A DNA stretch of 6,305 nucleotides, from the NCBI GenBank assembly GCA_030609125.1, contig JAUWCW010000121.1, positions 1 to 6,305 of the forward strand, written 5' to 3'. The notes under the pieces were generated by a model that searched no databases, had not been told where the DNA came from, and saw only the letters and a program-made list of their open reading frames with translations. Source of the DNA: JAUWCW01 sp030609125 [NCBI: Candidatus Rokuibacteriota bacterium]. GTDB taxonomy: Bacteria; JAUVQV01. Of this stretch, positions 1-5,843 are shown piece by piece; the first letter of the stretch is position 1; the number at the start of each line of letters is the position of its first letter. A program made the position numbers and the translations under genes.

Positions 1-475
1 CGGCCCCGGTGTCGAGGACGACGGCGGCCCGGCCGGTGTCTCTGAGCGAGGCGGCCGTATGCTGGAGCCAGGCCCAGTCCGCCTTTCCCGAAGTGATTCC
101 CCCCTGGGTATCGAAGCGGTCGTAGGGGTCGTTCTCGAAGACCGACCGGTCGAAGGGCTGGTTGCACATCGGATTGGCCACCACGATGTCGAATTTCCGC
201 AGGCGCGAGTCGGACTCCCGGAATTTGGGGTTCGTCATCGAGTTGCCCCGGACGATCTCGCCCTCCATGTCGTGGATCACCATGTTCATTCTGGCGATGG
301 CGTAGCTCGAACCGGTCAACTCCTGGCCGTAGAGCTTGAGGGGGCGGCTGACCTTCAGCTCGCGCTCCTGCAGGGCCAGCTCACACTTGATCAGGAGCCC
401 TGCCGAGCCGCAGGCATAGTCGTAGGCCTCCTCGCCCTGGGCGGGGCGAGGGCGGAACCTGGCCGAAGGGGTCAA
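1..475 (-). pseudogene. hsdM: Type I restriction-modification DNA methyltransferase (HsdM) fragment, 5'-truncated and cut by window edge
   Basis: The minus-strand frame is open from about 475 to the left edge and reads as the central part of an N6-adenine methylase of the HsdM family, the modification subunit that methylates DNA with S-adenosylmethionine in type I systems. Visible blocks are a motif I (SAM-binding) equivalent DYACGSAG at 421-398, then [40 protein letters not shown] and [11 protein letters not shown]. Homology begins abruptly near 440, about 45 bp after the tRNA-Gln CCA end, so the N-terminal helical domain and roughly the first 150 residues of a normal HsdM are absent. There is no ATG upstream, only a TTG at 475 without a ribosome-binding site. 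Two catalytic blocks deviate from what I recall for this subfamily: DPACGSGG is DYACGSAG, and NPMW is NPMC. I infer a decayed remnant. The alternative is a contig misjoin at the tRNA. The family call is firm; pseudogene status is likely but unproven because the 3' part is not seen. Confidence 0.78.
430..451. repeat. Inverted repeat at the tRNA/hsdM junction
   Basis: A perfect 8-bp stem, CCTCGCCC at 430-437 and GGGCGAGG at 444-451, encloses a 6-base loop. It sits exactly where recognisable HsdM homology starts. On the minus strand it is not followed by a T-run, so it does not look like an intrinsic terminator of the tRNA transcript. It could be a chance palindrome in GC-rich DNA, a recombination scar or a structured RNA end. 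Confidence 0.45.
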
Positions 476-485
476 AACAAAAAAA
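474..485 (-). terminator. Oligo-T tract immediately after tRNA-Gln, possible 3' end of the operon transcript
   Basis: Directly after the CCA of the tRNA the minus strand reads seven T, a G and four T, the most AT-rich stretch in an otherwise GC-rich window. A T-run behind a strongly paired RNA can release polymerase, and here the preceding paired element would be the tRNA itself (T-arm and acceptor stem). There is no separate hairpin between CCA and the T-run, so this is not a canonical intrinsic terminator. Confidence 0.3.
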
Positions 486-560
486 TGGCTGGGGCGGGAG
501 GATTTGAACCTCCAAATGCCGGCTCCAAAGGCCGGTGTCTTACCGTTTGACGACGCCCCA
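486..560 (-). tRNA. tRNA-Gln (anticodon UUG)
   Basis: The minus strand folds into a complete 75-nt cloverleaf with encoded CCA. The acceptor stem is TGGGGCG paired with CGCCCCA, followed by discriminator G73. The D-arm is GTC...GAC with GG in the loop. The anticodon stem CCGGC/GCCGG encloses CTTTGGA, with anticodon TTG at 528-526. The variable region is CATTT, and the T-arm is GGAGG-TTCAAAT-CCTCC. The weak U1-A72 pair and G73 are recognised identity features of glutamine tRNAs. Its first 21 nt also encode the end of ispE. No promoter-like element is seen in the upstream 80 bp, so it is probably processed out of the ispE operon transcript by RNase P and 3' nucleases. Confidence 0.97.
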
Positions 561-1436
561 GCGAAGACGCGGCGGAAGGAAGCGGGCGACGGTCAGCTTC
601 CCCGGAAGGCGCCCCCGAAGCGCTCCGGCGGCGCGGGCCGCCTGACGGGGAGTGGCGTAGATCCCGAAGAGGCAGGACCCGCTGCCGCTCACCTGGGCCC
701 CCGCCGCCCCGTGCGCCAGAAGGAGATCCTTCGCTTCAGTCAGCTCCGGGTGCCGCCGCAAAACCGTTCTTTCCAGGTCGTTGAAGAGAGCCCCCCCGAT
801 GCCGGCGGCGCCGGCCCTCCGCCATTTTCTCACGAGAAGAGTAAGTCGCTCCCCGGCGCCTGTCAATCGACGTCGCCGGTGATCGGAGTAGACCTCGGCC
901 GTGGAACTCGAAAAGGGCGGCGCGTAGATGAGGAGCCTCCCGGGCGGGACCTTCCCCCGCAGCGGCTCTATCCGCTCCCCCCGTCCGCTGCCGACGGCGG
1001 CCCCGCCGAAAAGGAAAAAGGGCACGTCCGAGCCCAGTTCGCCCGCCCACGCCGCCAGATCTTCCGCCGGCGGCTTCAGGCCGAAAAGACGCGAAGCGCC
1101 GAGGAGGACGGCGGCGGCATCCGAGCTGCCTCCCCCCAGTCCGCCGCCGACCGGTATGCGCTTGTCGAGGTCGATGTGAAGTCCGCCTCCGGCCTCCGTC
1201 CTCTCGAGAAAGAGCGCCGCCGCACACCATGCGAGGTTCTGCTCCTTCCGTCCGGGGACCCCCGGGCAGTCGAGCCTTATTCCCCGCCGGCGCTTTCGCA
1301 GGCGGATCCGGTCGGCCAGGGAGACGGCCTGAAAAAGGGTCCGGATCTCGTGGTACCCGTCGCGCCTCTTTCTCACTACCTCGAGCCCGATGTTCACCTT
1401 CGCCGGGGCCCTGATCAGGACTTCGGGACCGCCCAC
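540..1436 (-). CDS. ispE: 4-diphosphocytidyl-2-C-methyl-D-erythritol kinase (IspE)
   Basis: IspE is a cytoplasmic GHMP-family kinase that phosphorylates CDP-methylerythritol at the 2-hydroxyl with ATP, in the MEP route to IPP and DMAPP. With the GTG at 1436 the protein has 298 residues, a normal length. Motifs in order: [11 protein letters not shown] at 10-20 with the active-site Lys13; the ATP-binding glycine-rich loop [15 protein letters not shown] at 96-109; GSDVPFF at 135-141 with the catalytic Asp137; FNDLE at 219-223; and the C-terminal SGSGSCLFG at 250-258. I chose GTG 1436 because AGGGGG lies 4 nt upstream and the protein then begins just before the conserved APAKVN. A longer in-frame reading from GTG 1469 would overlap the lipoprotein gene by 25 bp and has no good ribosome-binding site. 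The lipoprotein stop lies 8 bp before this start. The last six codons (WGVVKR) and the stop lie inside tRNA-Gln. Confidence 0.96.
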   Translation of the reverse strand: MGGPEVLIRAPAKVNIGLEVVRKRRDGYHEIRTLFQAVSLADRIRLRKRRRGIRLDCPGVPGRKEQNLAWCAAALFLERTEAGGGLHIDLDKRIPVGGGLGGGSSDAAAVLLGASRLFGLKPPAEDLAAWAGELGSDVPFFLFGGAAVGSGRGERIEPLRGKVPPGRLLIYAPPFSSSTAEVYSDHRRRRLTGAGERLTLLVRKWRRAGAAGIGGALFNDLERTVLRRHPELTEAKDLLLAHGAAGAQVSGSGSCLFGIYATPRQAARAAGALRGRLPGKLTVARFLPPRLRWGVVKR

Positions 1437-1440
1437 CTCG

Positions 1441-1446
1441 CCCCCT
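1441..1446 (-). promoter_or_regulatory. Ribosome-binding site deciding the ispE start
   Basis: AGGGGG on the minus strand overlaps the TAG stop of the upstream lipoprotein gene and ends 4 nt before the GTG at 1436. Ribosomes finishing the lipoprotein would sit on this site, which favours coupled re-initiation. The upstream GTG at 1469 has nothing comparable. Confidence 0.6.
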
Positions 1447-2242
1447 AATCGCTCCGCACCAGGTCCCACTCGACCCAGCGGGTCCGCGCGGGAAGGGGCG
1501 GATCGAGGATGGACGCATCAAGCGGCACCCCCGCCTCCACCGCTCCCAGGGCAACGGAGACTTTCATCCCCGCACCGGGATAGTTCACGGTGAAGCTCCC
1601 GGGGATGCGCGCACCCCCGACGGGGCGCATCTCGCCGAACTCGAGGCGCATGGCGATCTCCTCACCGCAATACCAGCTCACCGTCGACGGCGAGGTCCCC
1701 TCCCCGTCCGGGCGATAGTCAATCTTCACGGCAATCGTGCCCCACTCATATTTCACCAGGGAGTCTCCGCCAAACCACCTCACCGCCCGGTAGGAATCCA
1801 TGCCCGCCGGAGGGGGGCCCGCTCCGAGGACGAAAGGAACCCACCCGTCGGGGGCCACACTTCTGCAGCCGTCGGGGAGTGGCCTCAGAAGGGCCGCCTC
1901 GGCGGCGGAGGGCCGGTACTGGATGAGCTCTCCCCCCCGGGAGAAGATGACCGCCGCGGGGCGGTCGAAGGGATCGAGCAGGTCGATCCGGAAGGAGGAA
2001 GGCGCCTGCAGGATGACAGCCCCCGGGAAGGTGACGCTCCCGCCCGCGAGGGAGACGGTCACTTCCGCCTCGCCGCGGAGAGAGCCCGCCCCGGCGCCTC
2101 CTGGGAAGAGTGCCTCGAGAGTGTCGACTGCGCCGGTGCCCGGTGTGGTTGCGCAGGCCGGAAGGGAAAGAACCGCGGCGGCGAGGAGAGCGGCGGCGAG
2201 GGAGGATCCGAGCCGTCTTTCCCGCTGCCCCTCACTCGGCAT
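1445..2242 (-). CDS. LolB/DUF4292-like outer-membrane lipoprotein
   Basis: This is a 265-residue protein. Its N-terminus has a basic segment (QRERR), a hydrophobic Ala/Leu core at about 11-26 and a lipobox LPAC with Cys30, so it should be lipidated and exported. The mature part begins SLRGEAEVTVSLAGGSVTF and continues with a strand-rich pattern including APSSFRIDLLDPFDRPAAVI. This resembles LolB and DUF4292-type proteins, whose half-barrel receives lipoproteins from LolA and inserts them in the outer membrane. A LolB-like gene just upstream of ispE is a familiar arrangement, which supports the call, but the sequence is too divergent to claim true LolB activity by eye. I chose the ATG at 2242 because the signal peptide starts there. 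A longer frame reaches back to 2374 but lies wholly inside the TPR gene and would bury the signal peptide. The start overlaps the TPR stop by 11 bp; only a weak AAGAAG precedes it, so translation is probably coupled. Confidence 0.8.
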   Translation of the reverse strand: MPSEGQRERRLGSSLAAALLAAAVLSLPACATTPGTGAVDTLEALFPGGAGAGSLRGEAEVTVSLAGGSVTFPGAVILQAPSSFRIDLLDPFDRPAAVIFSRGGELIQYRPSAAEAALLRPLPDGCRSVAPDGWVPFVLGAGPPPAGMDSYRAVRWFGGDSLVKYEWGTIAVKIDYRPDGEGTSPSTVSWYCGEEIAMRLEFGEMRPVGGARIPGSFTVNYPGAGMKVSVALGAVEAGVPLDASILDPPLPARTRWVEWDLVRSD

Positions 2243-3947
2243 CGCCGGTTTTCTTCTTGAGAGCCTCATTGTCGGGGTCGAGCTCGAGAGCCCTCTTCCA
2301 CGCCTCGAGCGCCCCTTCGTCGTCACCGACCCTGGAGCGGGCGTCGCCCAGGTGCTCGAGAATGATCGGGTCATCGGAGATCCGCTCCGCCGCCCTTTCC
2401 AACTCGGCCACGGCCTCCTCCATCATGCCCTTCTGGAAATAGGCCCAGCCGAGGCTGTCGATGAAATACCCGTTCTCCGGCTCAAGCTCGAGAGCCTTCC
2501 TGATCAGCTCCACCGACTCGTCGAGGCGTATCCCCCTCTCGGCGAGAAGGTAGCCCAGGTAGTTGTAGGTGTTGCCGTTCTCGGGATCCAGCCGGAGGCT
2601 CTCACGAAACGCCGCCTCTGTCTTCTCCAGGTCCTTCTTCTTGTCGTTCAGGACCCCGAGGTGAAAATACAGTTCCGCGCTCTCCGGGAGAATATCCAGG
2701 CCCTTCATCACCACCGCCTCCGCCTCTTCGTACTTCTCCTCTTCCGAGAGGGTGATGGACATCTGGATGTAGGCCAGGACGGCCTCGGGGTTGAGCTCCA
2801 GAACCTTTGAGAACTCCTCCTTCGCCTCGGGGAAGCGCTTCATTTTCCGGTAGACGACCCCCAGCCGCATCCTGCTGCTGGCGGCGTCGGGCTCCATCTC
2901 GAGGACCGTTCTCAGCTGAGCCGCCGCCTCCTCAAGTTTGCCCCACTCCTCGTAGACAAGTGCCAGAAGCTCACGGACACGGTTGTTGCCGGGCTCCGCC
3001 ATGAGGACCTCCTCGAAGGAGGTGACGGCGACCTCGTAGTTTTTCCGCTGGAAATGGACGACGCCGATTTTGGCCTTCACGGCGGTGTTGCCGGGCTCGA
3101 AGCGAAGCAGCTTCTCGTACTGCTGCAGGGCCGCGTCCCACTCCCCTCCGGTGAGAAACAGCTCTCCCAGCCGCAGCCGGGTCTCGCTGTCGTGGGGATT
3201 GATCTCAAGGACCTCCAGGTATTGCTCCAGGGCCTCTTTCTCCCTGCCCCGGAGATCGTAGACGATAGCCAGGTACTTGACGGCGGGGAGAAAGTGGGGC
3301 TTGATCTGCAGCGACTTCCGCAGCCTCCTCTCCGCCTCCTCCAGGTCCTTTTCGGCGGCATAGATCCGGCCAAGCTGGTAATGGCCAAGATAGCTGCCGT
3401 GTATGGTCTCGGTCATCTTTTCCAGAACTTCCTTCGCCTCGTCGAGGCGGCTCATCTCCTTGAGCAGGTCCGCCAGAAGAAGCTGGGGCTCCTCCAGGGC
3501 GGGGTCTATCCGGACAAGCTTGCGGTAGATGGAAACCGCCTCCTCTTTGCGCCTCGTGGAGGTGTAGAGGTTGCCGAGAAGAAGGTACGCGGGAACGAGG
3601 CCCGTATCGAGGACCATGGCCTTGCGGGCCGACTCCTCGGCGGACTCGAGGTCCCCGAGCTTCACCATGACCGTGGCCAGCTCGACATGGAGGAAGGCCG
3701 ATCCCGGATCGTAGCCGATGGCCGTGCGCAGCAGTTCCTCCGCTTCCTCCAGCCTGCCATCGTTGATCGCCTCCGAGGCGAGGGCGAAGCTGTAGTAGGC
3801 CCTTTTGTCCACATCCTCCGCCGGGTCGGTGTCGATCTCGATGACCGGACCGGCGGTGCCGGGCACGTTCTCGGCCATCGAAACACAGGCCGCCTGGCTC
3901 ACGAGCAGGAGGGCGAGAAACGACGCCCCCAGACGCTCAATCTGCAC
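2232..3947 (-). CDS. Exported TPR-repeat protein (15 tandem tetratricopeptide repeats)
   Basis: The 571-residue product starts with a short hydrophobic segment, GASFLALLLVSQAAC, ending at Cys21. It therefore has a signal peptide and possibly a lipidated Cys, although Gln at -3 is a poor lipobox match. An acidic linker follows (about 30-47). From about residue 48 to 560 it is made only of TPRs: 15 helix-turn-helix units of 34 residues, except unit 13, which has 35. The units show the usual L-G-Y, A and DP/EP positions, for example YNYLGYLLAERG and IDSLGWAYFQKG in units 13-14. TPR superhelices are protein-binding scaffolds; no catalytic domain is present, so the partner is unknown. GTG 3947 is chosen because GGGAG lies 7 nt upstream and the signal segment starts at once. 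The in-frame extension to 4103 reads low-complexity Arg/Pro/Gly sequence inside the epimerase gene. The start overlaps the epimerase stop by 11 bp. Likely role: envelope assembly or polysaccharide export (inference). Confidence 0.9.
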   Translation of the reverse strand: MQIERLGASFLALLLVSQAACVSMAENVPGTAGPVIEIDTDPAEDVDKRAYYSFALASEAINDGRLEEAEELLRTAIGYDPGSAFLHVELATVMVKLGDLESAEESARKAMVLDTGLVPAYLLLGNLYTSTRRKEEAVSIYRKLVRIDPALEEPQLLLADLLKEMSRLDEAKEVLEKMTETIHGSYLGHYQLGRIYAAEKDLEEAERRLRKSLQIKPHFLPAVKYLAIVYDLRGREKEALEQYLEVLEINPHDSETRLRLGELFLTGGEWDAALQQYEKLLRFEPGNTAVKAKIGVVHFQRKNYEVAVTSFEEVLMAEPGNNRVRELLALVYEEWGKLEEAAAQLRTVLEMEPDAASSRMRLGVVYRKMKRFPEAKEEFSKVLELNPEAVLAYIQMSITLSEEEKYEEAEAVVMKGLDILPESAELYFHLGVLNDKKKDLEKTEAAFRESLRLDPENGNTYNYLGYLLAERGIRLDESVELIRKALELEPENGYFIDSLGWAYFQKGMMEEAVAELERAAERISDDPIILEHLGDARSRVGDDEGALEAWKRALELDPDNEALKKKTGDAE

Positions 3948-4875
3948 GATCGCTCTCCCGGAACCACTCCACGGTGCGCGCCAGCCCGTCCTCGAGGGAC
4001 ACCGACGGCTCCCACCCGCACGCCCTCTTGAGCCGCCCGGCGTCGAGGCAGCTTCGGGACTGCTCACCCGGCATGGCCGGTCCGTGCCTTTCGGGGCCGT
4101 CAAAGCCTGTCAGTGATGCCAGGCTCCCGAAGAGCCTGTTCACGTCGGTTTCCACCCCCGTCCCCACGTTGAAGGTGCCTGTAAGCCCCTTCTCCACGCC
4201 CGCCACGTTGGCCCTGACCACGTCACCCACGTAGACATAGTCTCTCGTCTGGAGGCCGTCGCCGTTGATGCGAGGCTCCCCCCCCTCGAGCATGGCCCGG
4301 GAGAAAATGGCCACCACGCCCGCCTCGCCGTGAGGGTCCTGTCGGGGGCCGTAGACGTTGGCGTAGCGGAGCCGGAGGCTCGGCAGCCCCAGGGACTGCT
4401 CGGCCCACTCCAGGTAGTGCTCGGCCCCCAGCTTGCCGACCCCGTAGGGGCTGGAAGGTCTGCAGGCCGCCTCCTCCGGCGTGGGGATCTTCACGCCGTC
4501 ACCGTAGATCGCGCCGCCCGTGGAGGCGAAGAGAAAATACCGCACACCGTGCCGCGCCGCCAGGGTTATCAGGTTGAGCGTTCCCAGGACGTTCACCTTC
4601 AGGTCCCGGGCGGGATCGTCGGTGGAGATCCTGACACTCGTCTGCGCCGCGTAGTGGTTGACGACCTGCGGCTTCAGGGCCTCGAAAACCGGCTCCAGGG
4701 CGCCGGGGTCGGTGATGTCCGCCTGGTAGAAGTCCACGCCCCCGGGGAGGTTCGACTTCTTTCCCGTGGAGAGGTCGTCCACCACCCCCACGCGCCAACC
4801 CTTCTCGAGAAAGGACGCGGCCGCGTGGGACCCTATGAAACCCGCCCCTCCGGTGACGAGAATGGTCCGGCTCAT
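3937..4875 (-). CDS. NAD-dependent UDP-glucose 4-epimerase-type enzyme (GalE-like extended SDR)
   Basis: This 312-residue cytoplasmic extended short-chain dehydrogenase/reductase probably interconverts UDP-glucose and UDP-galactose, or a related UDP-sugar pair, by transient oxidation at C4 with bound NAD. Seen in the sequence: the Rossmann loop [10 protein letters not shown] at 8-17; Asp33-Asp34 and [10 protein letters not shown], binding the NAD ribose; [10 protein letters not shown] at 73-82; the active-site Ser118-Thr119 in [11 protein letters not shown]; catalytic YGVGK at 144-148; and [18 protein letters not shown] at 171-188, the substrate-side signature of this bacterial GalE-like group. 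The C-terminal [11 protein letters not shown] motif is typical of the family. Substrate cannot be fixed by eye; UDP-glucuronate or UDP-GlcNAc epimerases are close relatives. The ATG at 4875 has GAGGG 6 nt upstream and forms an ATGA overlap with the preceding decarboxylase stop, so the two genes are coupled. Its product probably feeds surface polysaccharide synthesis. Confidence 0.9.
   Translation of the reverse strand: MSRTILVTGGAGFIGSHAAASFLEKGWRVGVVDDLSTGKKSNLPGGVDFYQADITDPGALEPVFEALKPQVVNHYAAQTSVRISTDDPARDLKVNVLGTLNLITLAARHGVRYFLFASTGGAIYGDGVKIPTPEEAACRPSSPYGVGKLGAEHYLEWAEQSLGLPSLRLRYANVYGPRQDPHGEAGVVAIFSRAMLEGGEPRINGDGLQTRDYVYVGDVVRANVAGVEKGLTGTFNVGTGVETDVNRLFGSLASLTGFDGPERHGPAMPGEQSRSCLDAGRLKRACGWEPSVSLEDGLARTVEWFRESDRAD
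3955..3959 (-). promoter_or_regulatory. Ribosome-binding site deciding the TPR gene start
   Basis: GGGAG on the minus strand lies inside the 3' end of the epimerase gene, 7 nt before the GTG at 3947. This spacing, together with the signal peptide beginning right after the GTG, makes that codon preferable to upstream in-frame starts. Confidence 0.55.
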
Positions 4876-5825
4876 CCGCCGCCCTCACCCTGAAGGCCCA
4901 GCTTGTCACGGAAATAGGCGATGGTCTCTTCCAACCCCTCCGCCAGCTCCACCGTCGGGCTCCACCCCAGGGTCGAGCGGGCCCGGGTGATGTCGGGCTG
5001 GCGCACCTTCGGGTCGTCAACGGGCAGGTCGGTGTGGACGATGCGGCTCGCGCTCCCCGTCACCTCGATGATGTTCTTGGCCATGTCGAGGACGGAATAC
5101 TCGTCGGGGTTGCCAAGATTCACCGGCTCGGGGCCGCCCTTTTCGAGGAGGAGCACGAAGCCGGGCACCATGTCCCGGATGGAGCAGAAGCTGCGCGTCT
5201 GCGTCCCCTCACCGTAGACGGTGAGATCCTCGCCGCGGAGGGCCTGGCAGATGAAGTTCGGAATTGCCCGCCCGTCGTTGATCCTCATCCTGGGCCCGTA
5301 CGTGTTGAAGATGCGGGCGATCCTCGTCCGCACGCCGTGGGTGCGATGGTAGGCCATGGTGAGGGCCTCGGCGAAGCGTTTCGCCTCGTCGTAGACTCCC
5401 CGGGGCCCGATGGGGTTGACGTTCCCCCAGTAGTCTTCCGTCTGGGGGTGAACCAGCGGGTCACCGTAGGTTTCCGAGGTCGAGGCGAGAAGGAAGACGG
5501 CCCCCTTCTCTTTCGCCAGGCCCAGCGCCTTGTGGGTGCCCAGGCTGCCCACCTTCAGGGTCTGGATGGGAAGCTCCAGATAGTCGATGGGGGAGGCGGG
5601 GGAGGCGAAGTGAAGGATGAAGTCCAGCGGTCCGTCGACGAAAAGGTAGTTCGTCACGTCGTACTTTATGAAGCGGAAGTTCGGACTGTTGATGTGCTGG
5701 ATGTTCCCGGTGCTGCCGGTGGAGAGGTTGTCCAGACAGAGGACCTCGTCCCCGCGCTCGAGAAAGTGGTCGCAGAGATGCGAGCCGATGAAGCCGGCGC
5801 CCCCGGTGATCAGTATGCGCGCCAC
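4872..5825 (-). CDS. uxs: UDP-glucuronate decarboxylase (UDP-xylose synthase)
   Basis: This 317-residue extended SDR converts UDP-glucuronate to UDP-xylose and CO2 through an NAD-bound 4-keto intermediate. Recognisable UXS features are [15 protein letters not shown] at 6-20, [20 protein letters not shown] at 73-92, active-site TSE at 116-118, catalytic YDEAK at 145-149, [10 protein letters not shown] at 171-180, [11 protein letters not shown] at 204-214 with the substrate-contacting Arg211, and NLGNP at 236-240. The run through [20 protein letters not shown] is nearly identical to the family pattern I know. Small departures are TSETYGD in place of TSEVYGD and FCSIRD in place of the common FCYVDD. 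The start is a GTG at 5825, immediately before the Rossmann fold; its ribosome-binding site is weak (a TGAAG upstream). It lies 18 bp after the preceding gene and overlaps the epimerase by 4 bp. UDP-glucuronate must come from a UDP-glucose dehydrogenase that is not in the window. Confidence 0.94.
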   Translation of the reverse strand: MARILITGGAGFIGSHLCDHFLERGDEVLCLDNLSTGSTGNIQHINSPNFRFIKYDVTNYLFVDGPLDFILHFASPASPIDYLELPIQTLKVGSLGTHKALGLAKEKGAVFLLASTSETYGDPLVHPQTEDYWGNVNPIGPRGVYDEAKRFAEALTMAYHRTHGVRTRIARIFNTYGPRMRINDGRAIPNFICQALRGEDLTVYGEGTQTRSFCSIRDMVPGFVLLLEKGGPEPVNLGNPDEYSVLDMAKNIIEVTGSASRIVHTDLPVDDPKVRQPDITRARSTLGWSPTVELAEGLEETIAYFRDKLGLQGEGGG

Positions 5826-5843
5826 GGTGTCTTCAGGCCGCCG

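Noticed and set aside
59-550. Plus-strand open frame running through hsdM and tRNA-Gln
   Set aside because: The opposite strand carries clear HsdM motifs and a complete tRNA cloverleaf. The frame is antisense to both.
504-1448. Long plus-strand open frame opposite ispE
   Set aside because: It reads as low-complexity Pro/Arg/Gly/Ala protein with no motif, fully antisense to a clear IspE. It is a shadow frame of GC-rich DNA.
1437-1469. Longer N-terminus for IspE from the GTG at 1469
   Set aside because: The extra 11 residues lie before the family's usual N-terminus, overlap the lipoprotein gene by 25 bp and lack a ribosome-binding site; GTG 1436 has AGGGGG.
2243-2374. Extended start for the lipoprotein at 2374
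   Set aside because: The extension lies wholly inside the TPR gene and would push the signal peptide and lipobox 44 residues inward.
2267-3806. DNA-level tandem repeats suggested by the periodic TPR region
   Set aside because: The periodicity is at the protein level only; the 102-base units are too diverged to count as DNA repeats.
1800-4031. Long plus-strand open frames opposite the lipoprotein and TPR genes (1800-2810 and 3054-4031)
   Set aside because: They mirror the codon bias of the minus-strand genes, and their apparent Leu/Val/Glu-rich regularity is the complement of the TPR period.
3948-4103. Extended start for the TPR protein at 4103
   Set aside because: The added residues are shadow translation of the epimerase 3' end and would bury the signal peptide.
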